Assembly: GCA_910574455.1 (NCBI GenBank) | Contig: CAJSYZ010000008.1 | Span: forward strand, 3,908,707 to 3,972,706 | DNA: 64,000 nucleotides | DNA from: Trichaptum fuscoviolaceum | Taxonomy: Eukaryota > Basidiomycota > Agaricomycetes > Hymenochaetales > Trichaptaceae | Direction of reading: 5' to 3' | In this document: positions 17,699-30,044 of the stretch, in pieces | Layout of the letters: every line of letters begins with the position of its first letter | How positions within the stretch are numbered: the first letter of the stretch is position 1 | Made by a program: the position numbers and the translations under genes | The notes under the pieces: generated by a model | Told to the model about the DNA's origin: nothing | The model's input: only the letters and a program-made list of their open reading frames with translations | Databases searched by the model: none

Positions 17699-19827
17699 AT
17701 TGCTAAACTAGCGGCTTCGGAGATCGATTGGTAGCTTGGGATACTAGACGGTGCGGGAATGAACGACATGTACTGCGTTTTGCCATCTTTTGTCTTGTAA
17801 GTGATTTTCACCTTCTTCGGCAGGAGCCCATGTGCTTCTTCTGCCTTTATCTTCCAAGTCTCTTCTGAGTCCGAGCCCACATCAATCGCTGGGCTTGCAG
17901 CCGAAAATTTTTGCGTAGCCGTGGATGGGCCAGCCCGAGACCGCTTCTCAGCCTTGAATAGATGGTTCATGCACGTACCGAGGTCCCAGTCCCAGTCCAT
18001 GTTCGAGCGGAGGTACTGTCCCCATTTGTGTCGCAAGCGGCGACGGAGCTCATAATGGACCCAATGTCTGTCAATTAACTCATATCGCCACTCTTCCCCA
18101 TCCTCAGGATCGCATTCGAACCCCAGTCTTCGAGCCACTCTAAATTCTTCCGTCAAAGAGTTCACCGGAACTTGCACTTTCCGTGCTCGTCCGAGTGTGC
18201 TGTCCCATTTATCCCACCATTCATCTCCGAAATCATCAAGGGAGCTCCAGTTTTGATCTGCATCAGTCTTCATTGGTAAGACAGACATGCAGGTTTGCGC
18301 TCTACAGAGTCCCCAAGCCTCTCTTTCAAGCTCGTCGAATGACCTCAGAAGACGCCGAGTTCTTTGGCTTTCTGATTTAATCAGTTCTTGAGCGACAAGA
18401 TTTTCGCTGTCCCATTCTGTTGCCTCCCGATACCTTCTCGGCAAAACGTCCGTGTGCAAGGACACCTTCTGATCAAGTAGGCATAGTGATTGTGGCAGTA
18501 GCCTACATGTGTTGTCGCCGCACCTATACATGCGGGAGTAATTAACATTACTGGAATGACAGAAATATCACTGACACGTACACAAGGACCAAACTTCGAA
18601 ACACTAGCTTGGCCTTAAGCTTATTCAAGTCAAACCCCAGACGACGAGTTTCAACAGCATATAGACAACGGCACACGATAGCGTCAATCCAAGAAGTTAG
18701 TGTTTGTGCGACCATATAGATATGTCTGTTTGAAGTGATTTTCGCATAATTGGCCAACTTGTGTATCGCTCGAAGGAGGAAAATGACAGTGAAATATACG
18801 GTTTCCAGAATGTGCATATATGCGTCGCCTCGAGCGTAACTATCTATGCACGTAGATACGGCTTCTGCACAGATGGCACATGCTTCGCCTATCGAGTCCT
18901 CAAGGGAATCAAGATCGGAGGATCTAAACTCGAGGTCAGGACGGTTTACCATAGATTAAAAGAGAATGAAGGGAACACCTGTAAACCATCAATGCCTGTT
19001 TAAGTCTTTGTCGTACGAGTAGAGCAGTTTCTGGCGACGGCCATAGTTGCAACACTTCTTTCCCTGAGACTGGATCGAGGGCTTCCTCTAACGAAGGTCT
19101 TTTTACGGCGACAAGAGTTTCCCTTGCCAGCCTTGCCAACAAAATAAACCATTTCTTCTCTGGATCTGAGTAAGCATGAGATCCGGCAAGCGTTTCCAGA
19201 TGGAATATAGGCTCGATGCGAGCAACGATGGCATAAATCTCTTTACGCTGCACCGTCAAGGACACACGAATGAGTGCTGCTAGAGCTGATGCGGTTCTGT
19301 AAATTGAGTTGGACCTGGAATGTATTAATTAGTCTTCCTTTCTTCGACGAAGCACGAGGTGCGTACTGTGTCTGCTTCACAAGTCCCTTCATCCCGGCAA
19401 CGACTGTAGATCCATTTCGACCTCGACAAACAGCTGTAATGGCGTCATTGAGTGTAAAGTGATCCTGGAAACTAGAAGAAAAATTTGTATTATCAGCCTC
19501 AATATACTGCGCAATGTGGGCAGGATGGAGGGACGCAATCGTGAAACGCATTGCTAATCTCTCGATCCGCCTCCCCATTGGCTGATAGATATACGTGTCG
19601 ATCATTCGACCAGTCCCTGGCAAGTTACCAGCCGTTGCGGTAGTTGAGATAGAAGTGATGGAACAATTGTCGTCTTCGCCGTCATTCGCAGCACTCCCAA
19701 GGTACGCGTGGGAGGGCGCCTGTGATATGCGACGCTCAAAACCAGCGCACAAGAAGTCCAGGCCATCTTCTTTCTGCCTCGCCTCTCCCAGAATCACTCT
19801 TGATAAAATGCTCTTGAATTTTGGCAT
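17602..19827 (-). CDS. paralog P1, uncharacterised helical protein with TE-derived C-terminus
   Basis: Family unknown; two paralogs are at 34216-36593 and 39075-41395. Exons (minus): 19827-19367, 19314-18979, 18923-18582, 18523-17602; introns of 52, 55 and 58 bp have GT..AG borders at positions shared with the paralogs. Exon 1 has the conserved core YQPMGRRIERLAMRFTIASL and GMKGLVKQ. Exons 2-3 are predicted all-helical, with the hydrophobic helix ILETVYFTVIFLLRAIHKL. Exon 4 has the signature NMDWDWDLGTCMNHLF and a Ser/Pro-rich tail. The paralogs end in AISICSLD, but P1 runs into the TIR of the element ending at 17698, which supplies about the last 30 residues and the stop at 17602. No domain I can name; possibly still expressed. 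Confidence 0.68.
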
Positions 19828-21239
19828 AGAGGTGGAGGATTACGAACACGCTGGAGATAAGGGTAAGATGGAGCGTATGAGGGTGAACGATGACTTCAAC
19901 ACTGTCTTATACTGGGCTGGTGTCTCTAGAGAGAACAAGCAATCGGAGGCTGTGTAACCCACAGCAGAGCCCGCAGTCGTGTACAGATACAAGGGCGGGT
20001 TGTAGTCAGAAGACGTTGTATTTTTTGTCGTAACCAAGCAGTCAGAGGCTGTGGTCACAGCTGAGCCCACTATCCAGAGGTGAGCATGATGTCGGTATTA
20101 TGAATGGAAACATTAGGTTGTTTGTTGAACATATAATCATAGACAAAGGTAGAGTTGAAAAAGTTGACTTATGCATGAACAAGTTCGCTTTTATAACACC
20201 AGTGGTAGACAAATAAAGACAAACAACGTGTCCGACGTTCGACGCTGCCGCTCAACGTACGCCGGTTGCGGTCACCATCAATGGTAGTGCGTTCAACTTA
20301 CGGGTCCTCCGTTTACTTACCTTGCCATAAAGGATCCTGGGTTATTCGATTATCTGGAATAGCCACTCGTCTACAGCACTCGCAGTCGTGGTACTCTAAC
20401 GACATGCAGCGACCAATTTGGTACCTCGGACTAGCCGCATGTCGGCAAAAGCAACCAACAGCTGCAGCGATTTACGATGAAGCGGGCGGGACAATCTGTA
20501 TCTTCAAGAATTGAGGTTAAGGTCCCCAAGATAATACGCAAGGCAATTGTCATTGGCCATGGTTTTTTGTGCCTGAAGTGGACACCTCTTTCACGGGAGA
20601 AGTTGCACCGATATTTTGTGCAAGGATCCGCTACAGTCGTGCTTGAGGTCGACTATGAAGTCCTCCAACAAGTGTTTCGCTAGAGCTACTCAGACGCAGG
20701 CTCGACTCGAGGCCGTCTGGTTCGTGAAGGGAGGGATCAGCGCCTCCGAAACCCACTATCCGGTAAATCACTTGTTTTTGCCTTACAGTCGTTGAATGTT
20801 GACATGACATCTTGTTCAAGTTGTCCACTGACATTTGTTTGAGCCTCTGCCATGAAGTCTCCAGCTTACCCCGACCCGAACATGATCACGGTGAAGGAGT
20901 ACAAATTTTGCTCAAACATTCGGCAAAAATCTTCGTGTTCATTCCCGTACTTTCATTCTCTTTCCACCTCCGAACGCATGCCTGCGGTAGTCTTTCTTAT
21001 CCGTGGTGCTCATCGTGCAGACAGTATCTTACCCTTGTATGCATCGGTCAGAAGGCTCAAGGAGACTAGAAAGTCACTGGCAATGGAAGAACGCCGGGTC
21101 GGGATCGCGGCTACAACAGGCGCAGTGCCCTCACGTCCGACGTGAACTCCGAGCTAGTACGCCATTCGGATAGGCGGTGATACGTTTGGAACCCAAGATG
21201 CGAGTCAGGAGGCGCAGCAGGTTCAGGGTAATGTGAGTT
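19828..21239. other. no gene recognised
   Basis: Upstream region of P1, then short unconvincing ORFs. A reading at 20852-21145 (plus) may be degraded 5' sequence of the pseudogene that becomes recognisable from 21400. Nothing else supportable. Confidence 0.4.
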
Positions 21240-21399
21240 TTGCTACAGCATTACTCTTTCTCACAAATGATTTACGTTGACCTCAATAAGCCTTTAGACA
21301 TGGTGTCACGCTCCGGCACACCTTCATTGCTTGTCATCGTACGCTTGGATGCAATGCACGCGAGCGCTGCCTGTCATTTCGCCGATAAATCTTCGACGG

Positions 21400-23004
21400 C
21401 TTCTCGCAGGACAGTTATGAGCGAACGCCTCAAGAACTCATCACGAAGATGGAGGGCAATACACGGACTAGCATCAAATCCTTGGATGCGAACGGGAGAT
21501 TGCGCAAGCTAGAGTTGAAGGCTACAGGCCGGGAGTCACTCAAAGTCAGTCTTAGTGAGCCTTTTTTTCCTTCTTCTCTGGGATGCAATCTCAGTGATAC
21601 TCCTTAAGGGCAAACAACTGGGGTGAAGCATACAAGAATGGAATGGGTAAACTACACCTCGAAGGTCGTCAAGGGACACGGTGTCAAACTGCAGGGTTGG
21701 CCAGACGACATTCCTATTGGCAACCATTCCGACGGTCTTTCAGTTCCGAGCCTTCAGTCGCTTACTTGTAATATGAAGTCCGATGAGATCCATTGGGCTT
21801 CGATAAACGAGGAGGAACCCAGGTTCCTTGATGGCGACGGGCTGGCTGCATCTGAGCGTGCGGTGCGTAGCGACAAAGGCAAAAAGCGAGGACCGAAGGG
21901 CAAGCGCGACCAACCTCCTTCCCAGGGTTCGCCTGACGGCTCCCTTCCCTTATAGATGACAAATAAATTACTAAATTAGTGTTTGAACAAACAAGACATA
22001 ACTTAACGGAAATGGTAAGGGAGCCGTCAGGCGACCCCTGGCACAAAACATTTAAGCGTGCGCCCGCTCGCCGTGGGGTAAACAAAAGAAAACTTACCCC
22101 GCCACGTCCAAAGTAAGTAATGGGCCCGCCGCTTTCGATGGCGGGCTCAATAACTATACAAGATGATTTTCAAAAGACTTCATTTCTTTTGCTATATGTT
22201 ACAAGTACTATTCTAAGCATTATTTGATAGCTTTCTAAGTAAAATACGTCATTGATAAAATAAATGAGAGTGCAGAAAGCACTGCTCTCAATGCAATCCA
22301 TTACACTAGTGTCTTGCACAATAGCAAGATATTTGATGTTAAATATGCGCTTGAATAAGTCAAGTACCTTGTATGCGAAGTTTTATAGGTTTTTATAATG
22401 TATTAACGGAGTTATTGAGCCCGCCATCAAAAGCGGCGGGCCCATTACTTACTTTGGACGTGGCGGGGTAAGTTTTCTTTTGTTTACCCCACGGCGAGCG
22501 GGCGCTCGCTTAAATGTTTTGTGCCAGGGGTCGCCTGACGGCTCCCTTACCATTTCCGTTAAGTTATGTCTTGTTTGTTCAAACACTAATTTAGTAATTT
22601 ATTTGTCATCTACAAGGGAAGGGAGCCGTCAGGCGAACCCTGGGAAGGAGGTTGAAGCGCGACGTGCGGTTGGCAGTGCGTGATAGGATGCGGAAAAAGA
22701 TGATGAAGCAACGGCGGATGTCCACCTTCGTAGTCATTCGAAACATCCTCGCAGGTGTGACGACAAGGAGTATTCTGCTATCATCGGATTGGACAACAGC
22801 GAGCAACTTCACGAACTCCCGGATGGTGATCCAGCTTCCACTGCGACTGTGCGTTCGTTTGGCCAGCTCAGCGGTAGTCGAGGTCTTTTTCCCCCCACCC
22901 CGATTGCTCTGGCAGACAGTGGCTCCGGGTTGAAGATTTACTTTTGTGATCTTTTCCATCAAGAGAAACTTCGTCTTGCGTCCCGGCACTCGCTGCTTCG
23001 TTAG
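21400..23004 (+). pseudogene. decayed homolog of KDZ passenger gene 2, split by a foldback element
   Basis: Two blocks match the gene at 60662-62723. Block 1, about 21430-21545, reads TPQEL..KMEG...SIKSLDANGRLRKLELKATG, parallel to TPQELASRFENYAL of the intact gene, followed by an intron-like gap at the same place. Block 2, 21630-21910, reads MEWVNYTSKVVKGHGVKLQGW then a SDKGKKRGPKGKRD basic patch, parallel to MEYKNYGSKIVLAHRVALQGW and SDKGKERSHYKQRK. After the 744-bp insertion the frame resumes at 22664 with charged, then Ser/Pro-rich sequence (22789-22940). Upstream exons are degraded by frameshifts and stops. No KDZ transposase is visible beside it. Confidence 0.65.
21911..22654. mobile_element. 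744-bp foldback MITE with 9-bp TSD (Mutator-like)
   Basis: It starts CAACCTCCTTCCCAGGGTTC and ends with the inverse. Arms of roughly 230 bp are nearly perfect inverted copies (21911-22150 and 22415-22654). The direct repeat AAGCGCGAC flanks it exactly (21902-21910 and 22655-22663); 9 bp is the typical Mutator-like TSD. The central 260 bp is AT-rich and noncoding. The short ORFs repeated at 21762-22085 and 22480-22683 are the same arm read twice. It sits inside the passenger-2-like pseudogene. Confidence 0.88.
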
Positions 23005-23074
23005 AGCTTCCAGTTGCACCATACGTTGGGGTTCGATGCCTTCGCTGCATCATCCAACATCGCTCTTTCAAGAC

Positions 23075-25301
23075 CTTTTCTTGTTCCGCTCAATTTTATA
23101 CCAAACATCTTCCGGCCTCCATCTATCATTCATCTTCAATCGCTATGAGTCTGTTCAGTCAAATATTGACTTAATTCACTTTTTGATGCTATGACTTGCC
23201 GCGGAGACACACGGGCAGAAGAGATCTTCCTCTTGATGAGCTATGTGCCTAAGACCTTGGAAGGAGTATACACTATCACCCATGCGAAAGTTCTCGGGTA
23301 CTTCAACAATGGTATCGAATGGTTCTGGCATTCAAAGCTATTACTGTCGTGCGTAAGAAAACGTACATGGAACGGGTGAGTCCTAAATCTACTTGACCGG
23401 CTCCGTAGCTCATTTTTACCTTCATAGTTGCCTATCATTCCGGCGCTCATAAGTCCTTTGGTCTTCTCTCCTATCGCGTACTTGGGGACACAAGTGTCCG
23501 CTGTAGCTCAATGCTTTCTCGACTTGCTTTGCGAAGATTTTAACCTTCTTTTTTGATCCCACCGCATACGCGAGGAACAAGGCTTTGGCTCTCCGTCTGT
23601 CATCGATCGTATCTTTACCACTCCATCTACACTATGCTACGACGTCATCCTTTTGTCCGAAGGTATCTGCGGCGCGTCTTATCGATATCCGGACTTGACC
23701 CTGGACGAACTGCAACACTGACTGGTTCCTTTCCGACTTCCTCTACTTTCGAGCATGTATTTGTCCTGTGCTGGCTAGGCCCAAATCCTTCCACACCAAA
23801 TCGGAAAGTATCAGAATATCGCAGAAAACTCTTCACTATACTGCGCCCTCGCTGGGTAGGCTCAAAGGCTCAAAACGGAAATTTGGCGTGGACCTACTTG
23901 CAGGGCATTTGGACTCCCCCCCCCCCTTCCCCCAAGTAACTCTCGTTCTTCTATTCACCCTATCACCGACAGGCAGCGACGAGTGTGACATCTTCCTCTC
24001 GCTAGTACAGTGCTCAAGGGTAACCATGGGTACTTAGGATCAGGGACTAGAAGCGAAGCGGACGAGGTCGACCAGTGTGTTCGGCAAAGCAGGTGGCTTC
24101 TGACCCGAAATACGAGATACGGTATTTCTGGTGCTAACGCGAGCGATAAACCTTGGAACTCGAGCATTAGCGCGCAGAAGGGCCGATGGCAGTCAGACGC
24201 GTACCTACGATTCGAGCTTCGCTGGCGGACAGGACCCGCCCCTTGCGCTCATCGCTACACACTTGTCTGCTTACTACCAGTACATTCAGCCGGGGGGCCT
24301 TCGTGGCGCAAAGCGCTAATCTGTGCGTTCCTTAACTATTGCGGGTAGTGCAGGCGTTTATTGAGGTGATACTGTTACGATGTCATTGTTTCACAACTTG
24401 TGGCGACGCTTGCCAACGAAAATGCTACGATCGACGTCGACTTAGAGCTCACATTCCAATGATCTGTGTCTAGGGGACGTTTCATCTTGTTTGATGCGTC
24501 TCTGACACGCCCGTAAACTCTGCGAGGACCGTGACCTCGATATTGTGGATGCCGACACTGACAGGAGTTCCAGACAGTACCATTGACATCATATTGACAC
24601 AAGACACCACTGTGTTAATGAATATGCGGACCATCTACCGCACGAAAAGCCTTCGTCTTCACCTTTGCCAAATTCGACAACGACATACATATGTATATGG
24701 GCACGGATTCGACACGAACTTGCCGATCGGCATGCTCTGATTACTCCGGGTTTTCTGGGCGCCAACAACTCGCAGCTGTGTTCTTATGTATAACCATAAA
24801 ATGATGGTGAATCCTTTGTAGGTGATTCTGAGCGTCTATGTGAAAGATCTGTTACCAGAACGACACTCTAGTTGCTGTGCTACTGTAGTTGCCAAGCAAA
24901 CCCTAGACTTGATATTAAGAATGAGCATACGCCTAATGATCCGATGTCCAGTTCGATGGAATTGATGACATTGGGCATCGCCACAGGGCTTTGGTCCTCG
25001 CCGGAATGTTTGTTTGTGGTTTCGGTGACAGCTAGCCAAATATCATGATCTTCTTCATCACATTTTCCCTGTGATTAGCGCACTACGCTGCTGATAGGCG
25101 ATAGTCTCTATAACCTGCACTCGACGATTGTATCCACTGTCACCGACACATCACATACAGGTGTCTACTTACAATTCAAGTTGCTGCTGGTGAGCAGGAC
25201 CACCGAGTAAACACTTTCTGACAGTCTATCGATTAGTTTACTCACCTCGTTTTGTCCCTCTTTTGAAGCAGCCTTCTTTCGTCACTGGATTGAGTAGGAG
25301 C
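23075..25301. other. no gene confidently recognised
   Basis: Scattered short ORFs without coding rhythm that I trust, including plus-strand readings at 23191-23379 and 23553-23939. A C13 homopolymer lies near 23917. Around 24390-24460 a reading with N-glycosylation-like NAT could be a remnant of a secreted-protein exon related in style to the gene at 25302, but no joined model holds. Confidence 0.35.
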
Positions 25302-26519
25302 ATGCGCATGAATCGAGTGACGAGGAGCTCGCGTCTCTGTCTGTCAGTCTCGTTGAACATTTTACTTCACCTTCACAGTGTGTGGGGCTCGATAAACATC
25401 ACGAGAGTGCAGTCGACAAATCTTACGGCTATTCAGTATCTCCCTGGGCTCGCCGATGGTTTGAATGAGTGGGTAGTGCGTCCGTTTGGGCAATCTGATC
25501 AGGAGGCATCTACGATTTGGCACGATCCTCGACTATTCTTCAGATTTCATGGTGAGTAGCGTTCCATCTCCTTCTAAATTTTGGAACGTTCGGGAAGAAG
25601 ATTGATATTTTGCCCTCAGGTCCTACTTCTGTCTCGTGTCTGGCGAACCTGAGCAACTTCAATGCCGATATTAACGTCACCGTGGACAACACTCATACAG
25701 CAATTATGTTCGATGAAATGGATAAATCGATGAACGAGGAAGGGCTGTTCACGTTTTTCAGAGCGAACATAACGAACCCCAATGATCCGCATAGTATCAT
25801 GCTACAGAGATCTCGTAATCCTTCAACCGTGACACAGACGTGGAACTTGGTCGTTGTAGAGTGAGTACCAGAGTATCTATGAATAATATCTTTTACTAAC
25901 CTCGTGTGCCGTATAGGTTCACATCAACTCCTGCAATTACGTCCACGGCTCCGACTTCCTTACTGCCTTCCATAGTTCTGACATCGACATTCGCAACATC
26001 GACCATCACAGAGATCCCAAATACGACGGAATTCAGCTCCCGATCAGACAGAACTATGACCACTGTGGAAATTACAGTAGGGACTGTGATTGGTCTTGGC
26101 GTTGTTCTCTTGCTCCTCGTGCCCATCTATCGACGATTTTGGGCTTCAAGGAGCTTAACCAGCCACCGCATCCATTCGCTGTCTCCTCCTTCAAGATTTT
26201 ATGCGAACGCCAGAAGTCAAGAGATCATTGTTCCTTATCCCTTGTCGAAGAACGACGATAAGGTACACAGGAGCCCAGCAACCGACACTTTATCGTAAGC
26301 ATCTCCTTCTGAGGACCACATTAGAACACTTCAGAAGATAAAACTGACGTTAACAATCATAGACGAAAACTCGAGGATTTGAACAATCACGTGAAAGATC
26401 TAAAGAGAGCGGTGCTTCGTATAAATGGGGGGAGAACACATCAGGATATCGAAACGCAGGGAGCAGACACAGCCACCCAGCCACCTAGCTACGATGAGGA
26501 TGATACGAATATTGGGTAG
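25302..26519 (+). CDS. secreted-then-anchored single-pass membrane protein, function unknown
   Basis: Exons 25302-25551, 25620-25860, 25917-26294, 26363-26519; introns of 68, 56 and 68 bp are GT..AG and keep the frame. The chosen ATG gives a basic N-terminus followed by a hydrophobic signal peptide (LCLSVSLNILLHLHSVWG). The lumenal part has several Asn-x-Ser/Thr sites (NIT, NLT, NLS, NVT). A Ser/Thr-rich stalk precedes one transmembrane helix (VGTVIGLGVVLLLLVPI) with a basic stop-transfer patch (YRRFW). The cytosolic tail has a short coiled-coil-like segment (LEDLNNHVKDLKRAVLRI) and a PPSYDEDD motif near the end. This type I layout is common among Agaricomycete surface proteins. An earlier upstream exon cannot be excluded. 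Confidence 0.7.
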
Positions 26520-26911
26520 ACAATCGCTGAGTCAGCTTATGAATCGCTAGGCTCGATATTCTGAACCCGAGGAAAGCTTGTTAATTCCTCTGAGTATTCT
26601 GAGCTAAAGCCCTCGGGATTTGACTAAACTAATGCGACAAGTCGTGTCGCAGTGCCAGTGGGTGCAGTGCTTACTAAGAGTGTGTCTACACTGCATCGCC
26701 ACACCTTTGAATACGTCGTCGAGTAAATCATTTATGTACGATGAAGCTTTGTAAAATCATCAAGATTTCGTACGTATTCGATCTGCCTCACCGTCTCTTT
26801 TAGTATGAAAATATAGCTCTGGACCAGAACGCAACACTCCATTTATTTAATCGTTCGGACCGAGCGGCTGTGATAAAACGGACAAGACTGCAACGAAGGC
26901 GCCAAGTCAAT

Positions 26912-27332
26912 AACCCCAGGAGCTTAGGTTTAAACCAAAGACAGGAAATCCTGTCAAATGGTAGTAATTTTGGTAGGTACTAACCCTGGTAGAAATTAGT
27001 TCAGTAGTAAGTTTAGTAGGTATTAATTATCGGTAGCAATTGTTTCGTGCAGTTTGGTAGGAATTATAGTAGGTAGTAGTAACTTGAAATAGAAACCAAC
27101 AAAATTAACTTTACAAACACAAGAACGACTCGAACCCTCAATGCTCAAGCTTCCATAATAAGAAACTCCTAAACTTCTAAAACAAGACTCTAGCAGCAGT
27201 ACAACTCATCCATAGGCTCATAAAGGTTTTGCTTAATTAAGACTTCATATACATCAAACAAACTTCAAAGCCTACTTAATGTTTACTAAGACAGGAATTC
27301 CTGTCTTTGGTTTAAACCAAACCCCTGGGGTT
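26912..27332. mobile_element. 421-bp MITE, same family as the 16243-17698 element
   Basis: Ends are AACCCCAGGAGCTTAGGTTT (left) and, inverted, AACCCCAGGGGTTTGGTTTA (right). Both run into AAACCAAAGACAGGA and CCTGTC palindromes, with TGGTAG subterminal motifs inside. The bases just outside (CAAT left; AGCAGG right, read outward-in) match the opposite ends of the larger relative, so the true termini may lie a few bases further out. No clear TSD. No coding potential. Confidence 0.75.
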
Positions 27333-27879
27333 CCTGCTATAACAACACGGAACAGGGAAACTAATCTAAACTGTTTGTGAATGAAAGGAAGAGGCAAAAG
27401 GGCAGCGTTGCAGATCACAATTATCAAGCAAGTTGGTTTAATGCAATGGTAGGATAATAGGATAGATTTGTAAGAATCGTCAAATTCGCAGTCAGCGGGA
27501 TGTAGATGGAAGAGATGAAGCCCGAGAAACGTGTATAAAAAGCTATTAGTACTAGCTGAGTCATATCACCTTACTTGCCCTTTTGTACATTGCACATTCA
27601 TATAACATACGACCTCCGAATAATTGTGTCAATAAATAAAACCAATAACGGATCTCATTAGCGTCCAATGAAATAATATTGCATGATATACAAGATAGCT
27701 TTAAACCAAATGATGTCCTCATGCTAGTATAATAAGACAGCGGCAGAGATGATAGAGCCAATTTCAGAAACGGAAAGATACAGAGAAAGAGTAAAGGATA
27801 TAAGGTATTGCAAAGTGAAAGAGAGACGGTAGCACATTTATATGTGGTGTAAAGGAGGAGTGGAAACATGTTACATCAC
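27333..27879. other. 3' flank of the 27880 gene; no gene
   Basis: AT-rich sequence between the MITE and the stop of the minus-strand gene. The 102-codon minus-strand reading at 27561-27869 has no recognisable feature and is probably 3' UTR. Confidence 0.5.
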
Positions 27880-30044
27880 TTATTTATCAGTGGCAGAATA
27901 GAAAATATTGTCTTGAACATATCCAAGCGGATCATCGTTCGAATAGAGCTCTTCTAAGAGTGCGCGGCCATTCATTGTGTAGTCAATGGCGTTAGCTGGA
28001 GCGACCAGAAAATTGTTCGATGACTCTGGTTCTACCGATGTCCCGTCTTGGATACTTGCTGATGATGCAGAAGAAACGTCTACTGGAGGAGGTAAAATAG
28101 GCTCTGACGCCGACAAACTGCCTTCTGACGTTGACAAGGTGGCCAGTGTCGAGTCGGATGGAGTGGTGCGCTCTTCAACACCAGTCACGGGGGAAAACAC
28201 GTTGTTCCCCATATTGTCCGTAAGTTGTCTTCCAGGCAATTTATTACAGAAATCGATCAGTTGCTCAGCCAATAACTCCTCTGAGATTCCGTCAAGCATT
28301 GCTGGCGCAGGCTCCTGCGGAGCTTCAGAGGGTGTCACGACAAGAGCGGAAGGACCAGATGGAATAACTGGCACACTCTGACGTAGATGTTCAGTATGAG
28401 CTCCCGATGTGCGCCCGTCGTTGAAGGATTCACGCTGCATATTAGGCACAGTACTGGACATGTTAGACATGCCAGGTGTCGACGAAGGCCTCTCCTGCTG
28501 TCCAAGGAAATCGAGATCGGATGCGATAATCGGGCCGGGAACACTCTTGACGGGTGCAGGTTTAACTATTTCGGCGTTCATCGCGGATGGGACAGCAGCC
28601 TGAGGATGCGCTACTGGGACCTGAGCAACTGGCACGGGCGGGGCTGGGCGTGGGCCGTGCCACTCGAGATACGGCCTCGATCGCTTGGCCGCAGGCTCGC
28701 CTGCATCATGCTCAATGTCGCTCGTCAAGTCTATGATGTCTGCTTTGCGCTTTCCCTTCCCCTTTCCCTTGGTTGCACGTCTCTGAGGGGCGCGGGTCTT
28801 CAACACAGGCAGAGGCTGCTGAGCTTGGTGTTGAGTTGGCTGTCGGCTTGAACCTTGTAGCAGCTCAGGCTGCGGGGTCGGAGCCGGTGGAGGCCAATAA
28901 AAGTGCTCGGGAGCGATTGGATATTTCGCATCTGACGGGGGGACTTGGAACCTAGGCTGAGGCGCAGACTTGCGTGCTTGGGTGGTAGTCCTTGCGATTG
29001 CCGGGGCGTAGTGTCGTTGCGGAGGTGCAGGTTGCTGCATCTGAGCCTGGGGGGGCACGTTTGTCTGCTGTCTTGCCCATGTCGCCTGCTGTGCTCCTTG
29101 CGCTACCTGCTGCGCGCCATTATATCCAGGCACGTTGTTTTGGAAGTCAGCGGCCTTCGCCTGGTGTAAGGCATCCAAAGTGCTTTTCAGAAAGGCAAGG
29201 GTATCTCGTTCCAGCTCTCTATCTCGCTCGCCCTCCTCCTGAAGGTGCTTCCCCAACCTCTGAACCAAGTGAGTGCATAATGATGTCATCCTTAGAAGCG
29301 GAGGAGGCTGCAATTTCACTGCTTCGTCGGCCTTCCAGTATGCTTGCGCGGCACCCGGGGCGACATTCTGGTCCTGGACCCGTGATGAATGTTGTAAAGC
29401 GCCAGGCCCGACGTGTTGAGGTGGAGGCATGTGACTCGCTTGTGGCATGTTCACTGATTGAGCCGGATGTCCAGCGTGCGCACCGACGTACTGATTCACG
29501 ACAGATGAAGGCATCATCACCGCTGGCCCATGATGAGCAGCCGCCTGGTACACCTGAGGTGCAGGCATCGATTCAGCCGGGTTTTGCATATACTGAGTTG
29601 GCATAGCGTTATGCTGCATTGTTGGAGGGTAAGGGAAGTGTGTCGTTCGATGCTGCTGCTGCTGCATAGTGGGTTGTCCCATGCCTGCAACCCCAACATA
29701 GTCGGTGCTGTGAGGCGGTCGAGAAAGAGTCTGAGGGAAAAGACCTGGCGGTTGATGAGGATATACAGGGAGTTGATTGAGGGGACCTGCGGTTCCCTGA
29801 CTATGCGCGGGAGAAGGAGGTACCAAAGTAAGCGTTTCGCCTTGATAGCCTGCCATACATGCAGCGGCGACCGTCTGTTTACGCTCCTGCGGATTCTGTG
29901 TGAGATCGATCCCGAGTGGCTGTTGACATTACTTAGTAAAGGGGAAGTCGGACGGCTCGACGCACAAAGACTTACATTCTGATTCTGTTGCGAAAACTGC
30001 GGATTGTCGTGAGCAGTCTCGTTGGCGTTGTTAGTCTGTTCCAT
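27880..30044 (-). CDS. Gln/Pro-rich putative nuclear protein with SUMO-interacting-like motif
   Basis: Two exons (minus): 30044-29976 and 29919-27880, joined over a 56-bp intron (GTAAGT..CAACAG) in phase. The start is the first ATG (30044); the stop is TAA at 27880. About 700 residues. The N-terminal half is low-complexity, rich in Pro, Gln, Met and His, with one helical segment (THLVQRLGKHLQEEGERDREL) near residue 240. A basic cluster KGKGKGKRK abuts ADIIDLTSD, which has the form of a SUMO-interacting motif (hydrophobic core flanked by acidic residues) with a nuclear-localisation-like patch. The C-terminal part is Ser/Thr/Pro-rich. It is the longest intact non-transposon coding region here. 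A transcription-related role is only a guess from composition. Confidence 0.75.

Noticed and set aside
21762..22683. Two near-identical short proteins (minus 21762-22085, plus 22480-22683)
   Set aside because: They are the same foldback arm read on opposite strands, not duplicated genes.
27561..27869. 102-codon hydrophobic minus-strand ORF
   Set aside because: AT-rich 3' flank directly downstream of the stop at 27880; no domain and no supporting splice pattern.
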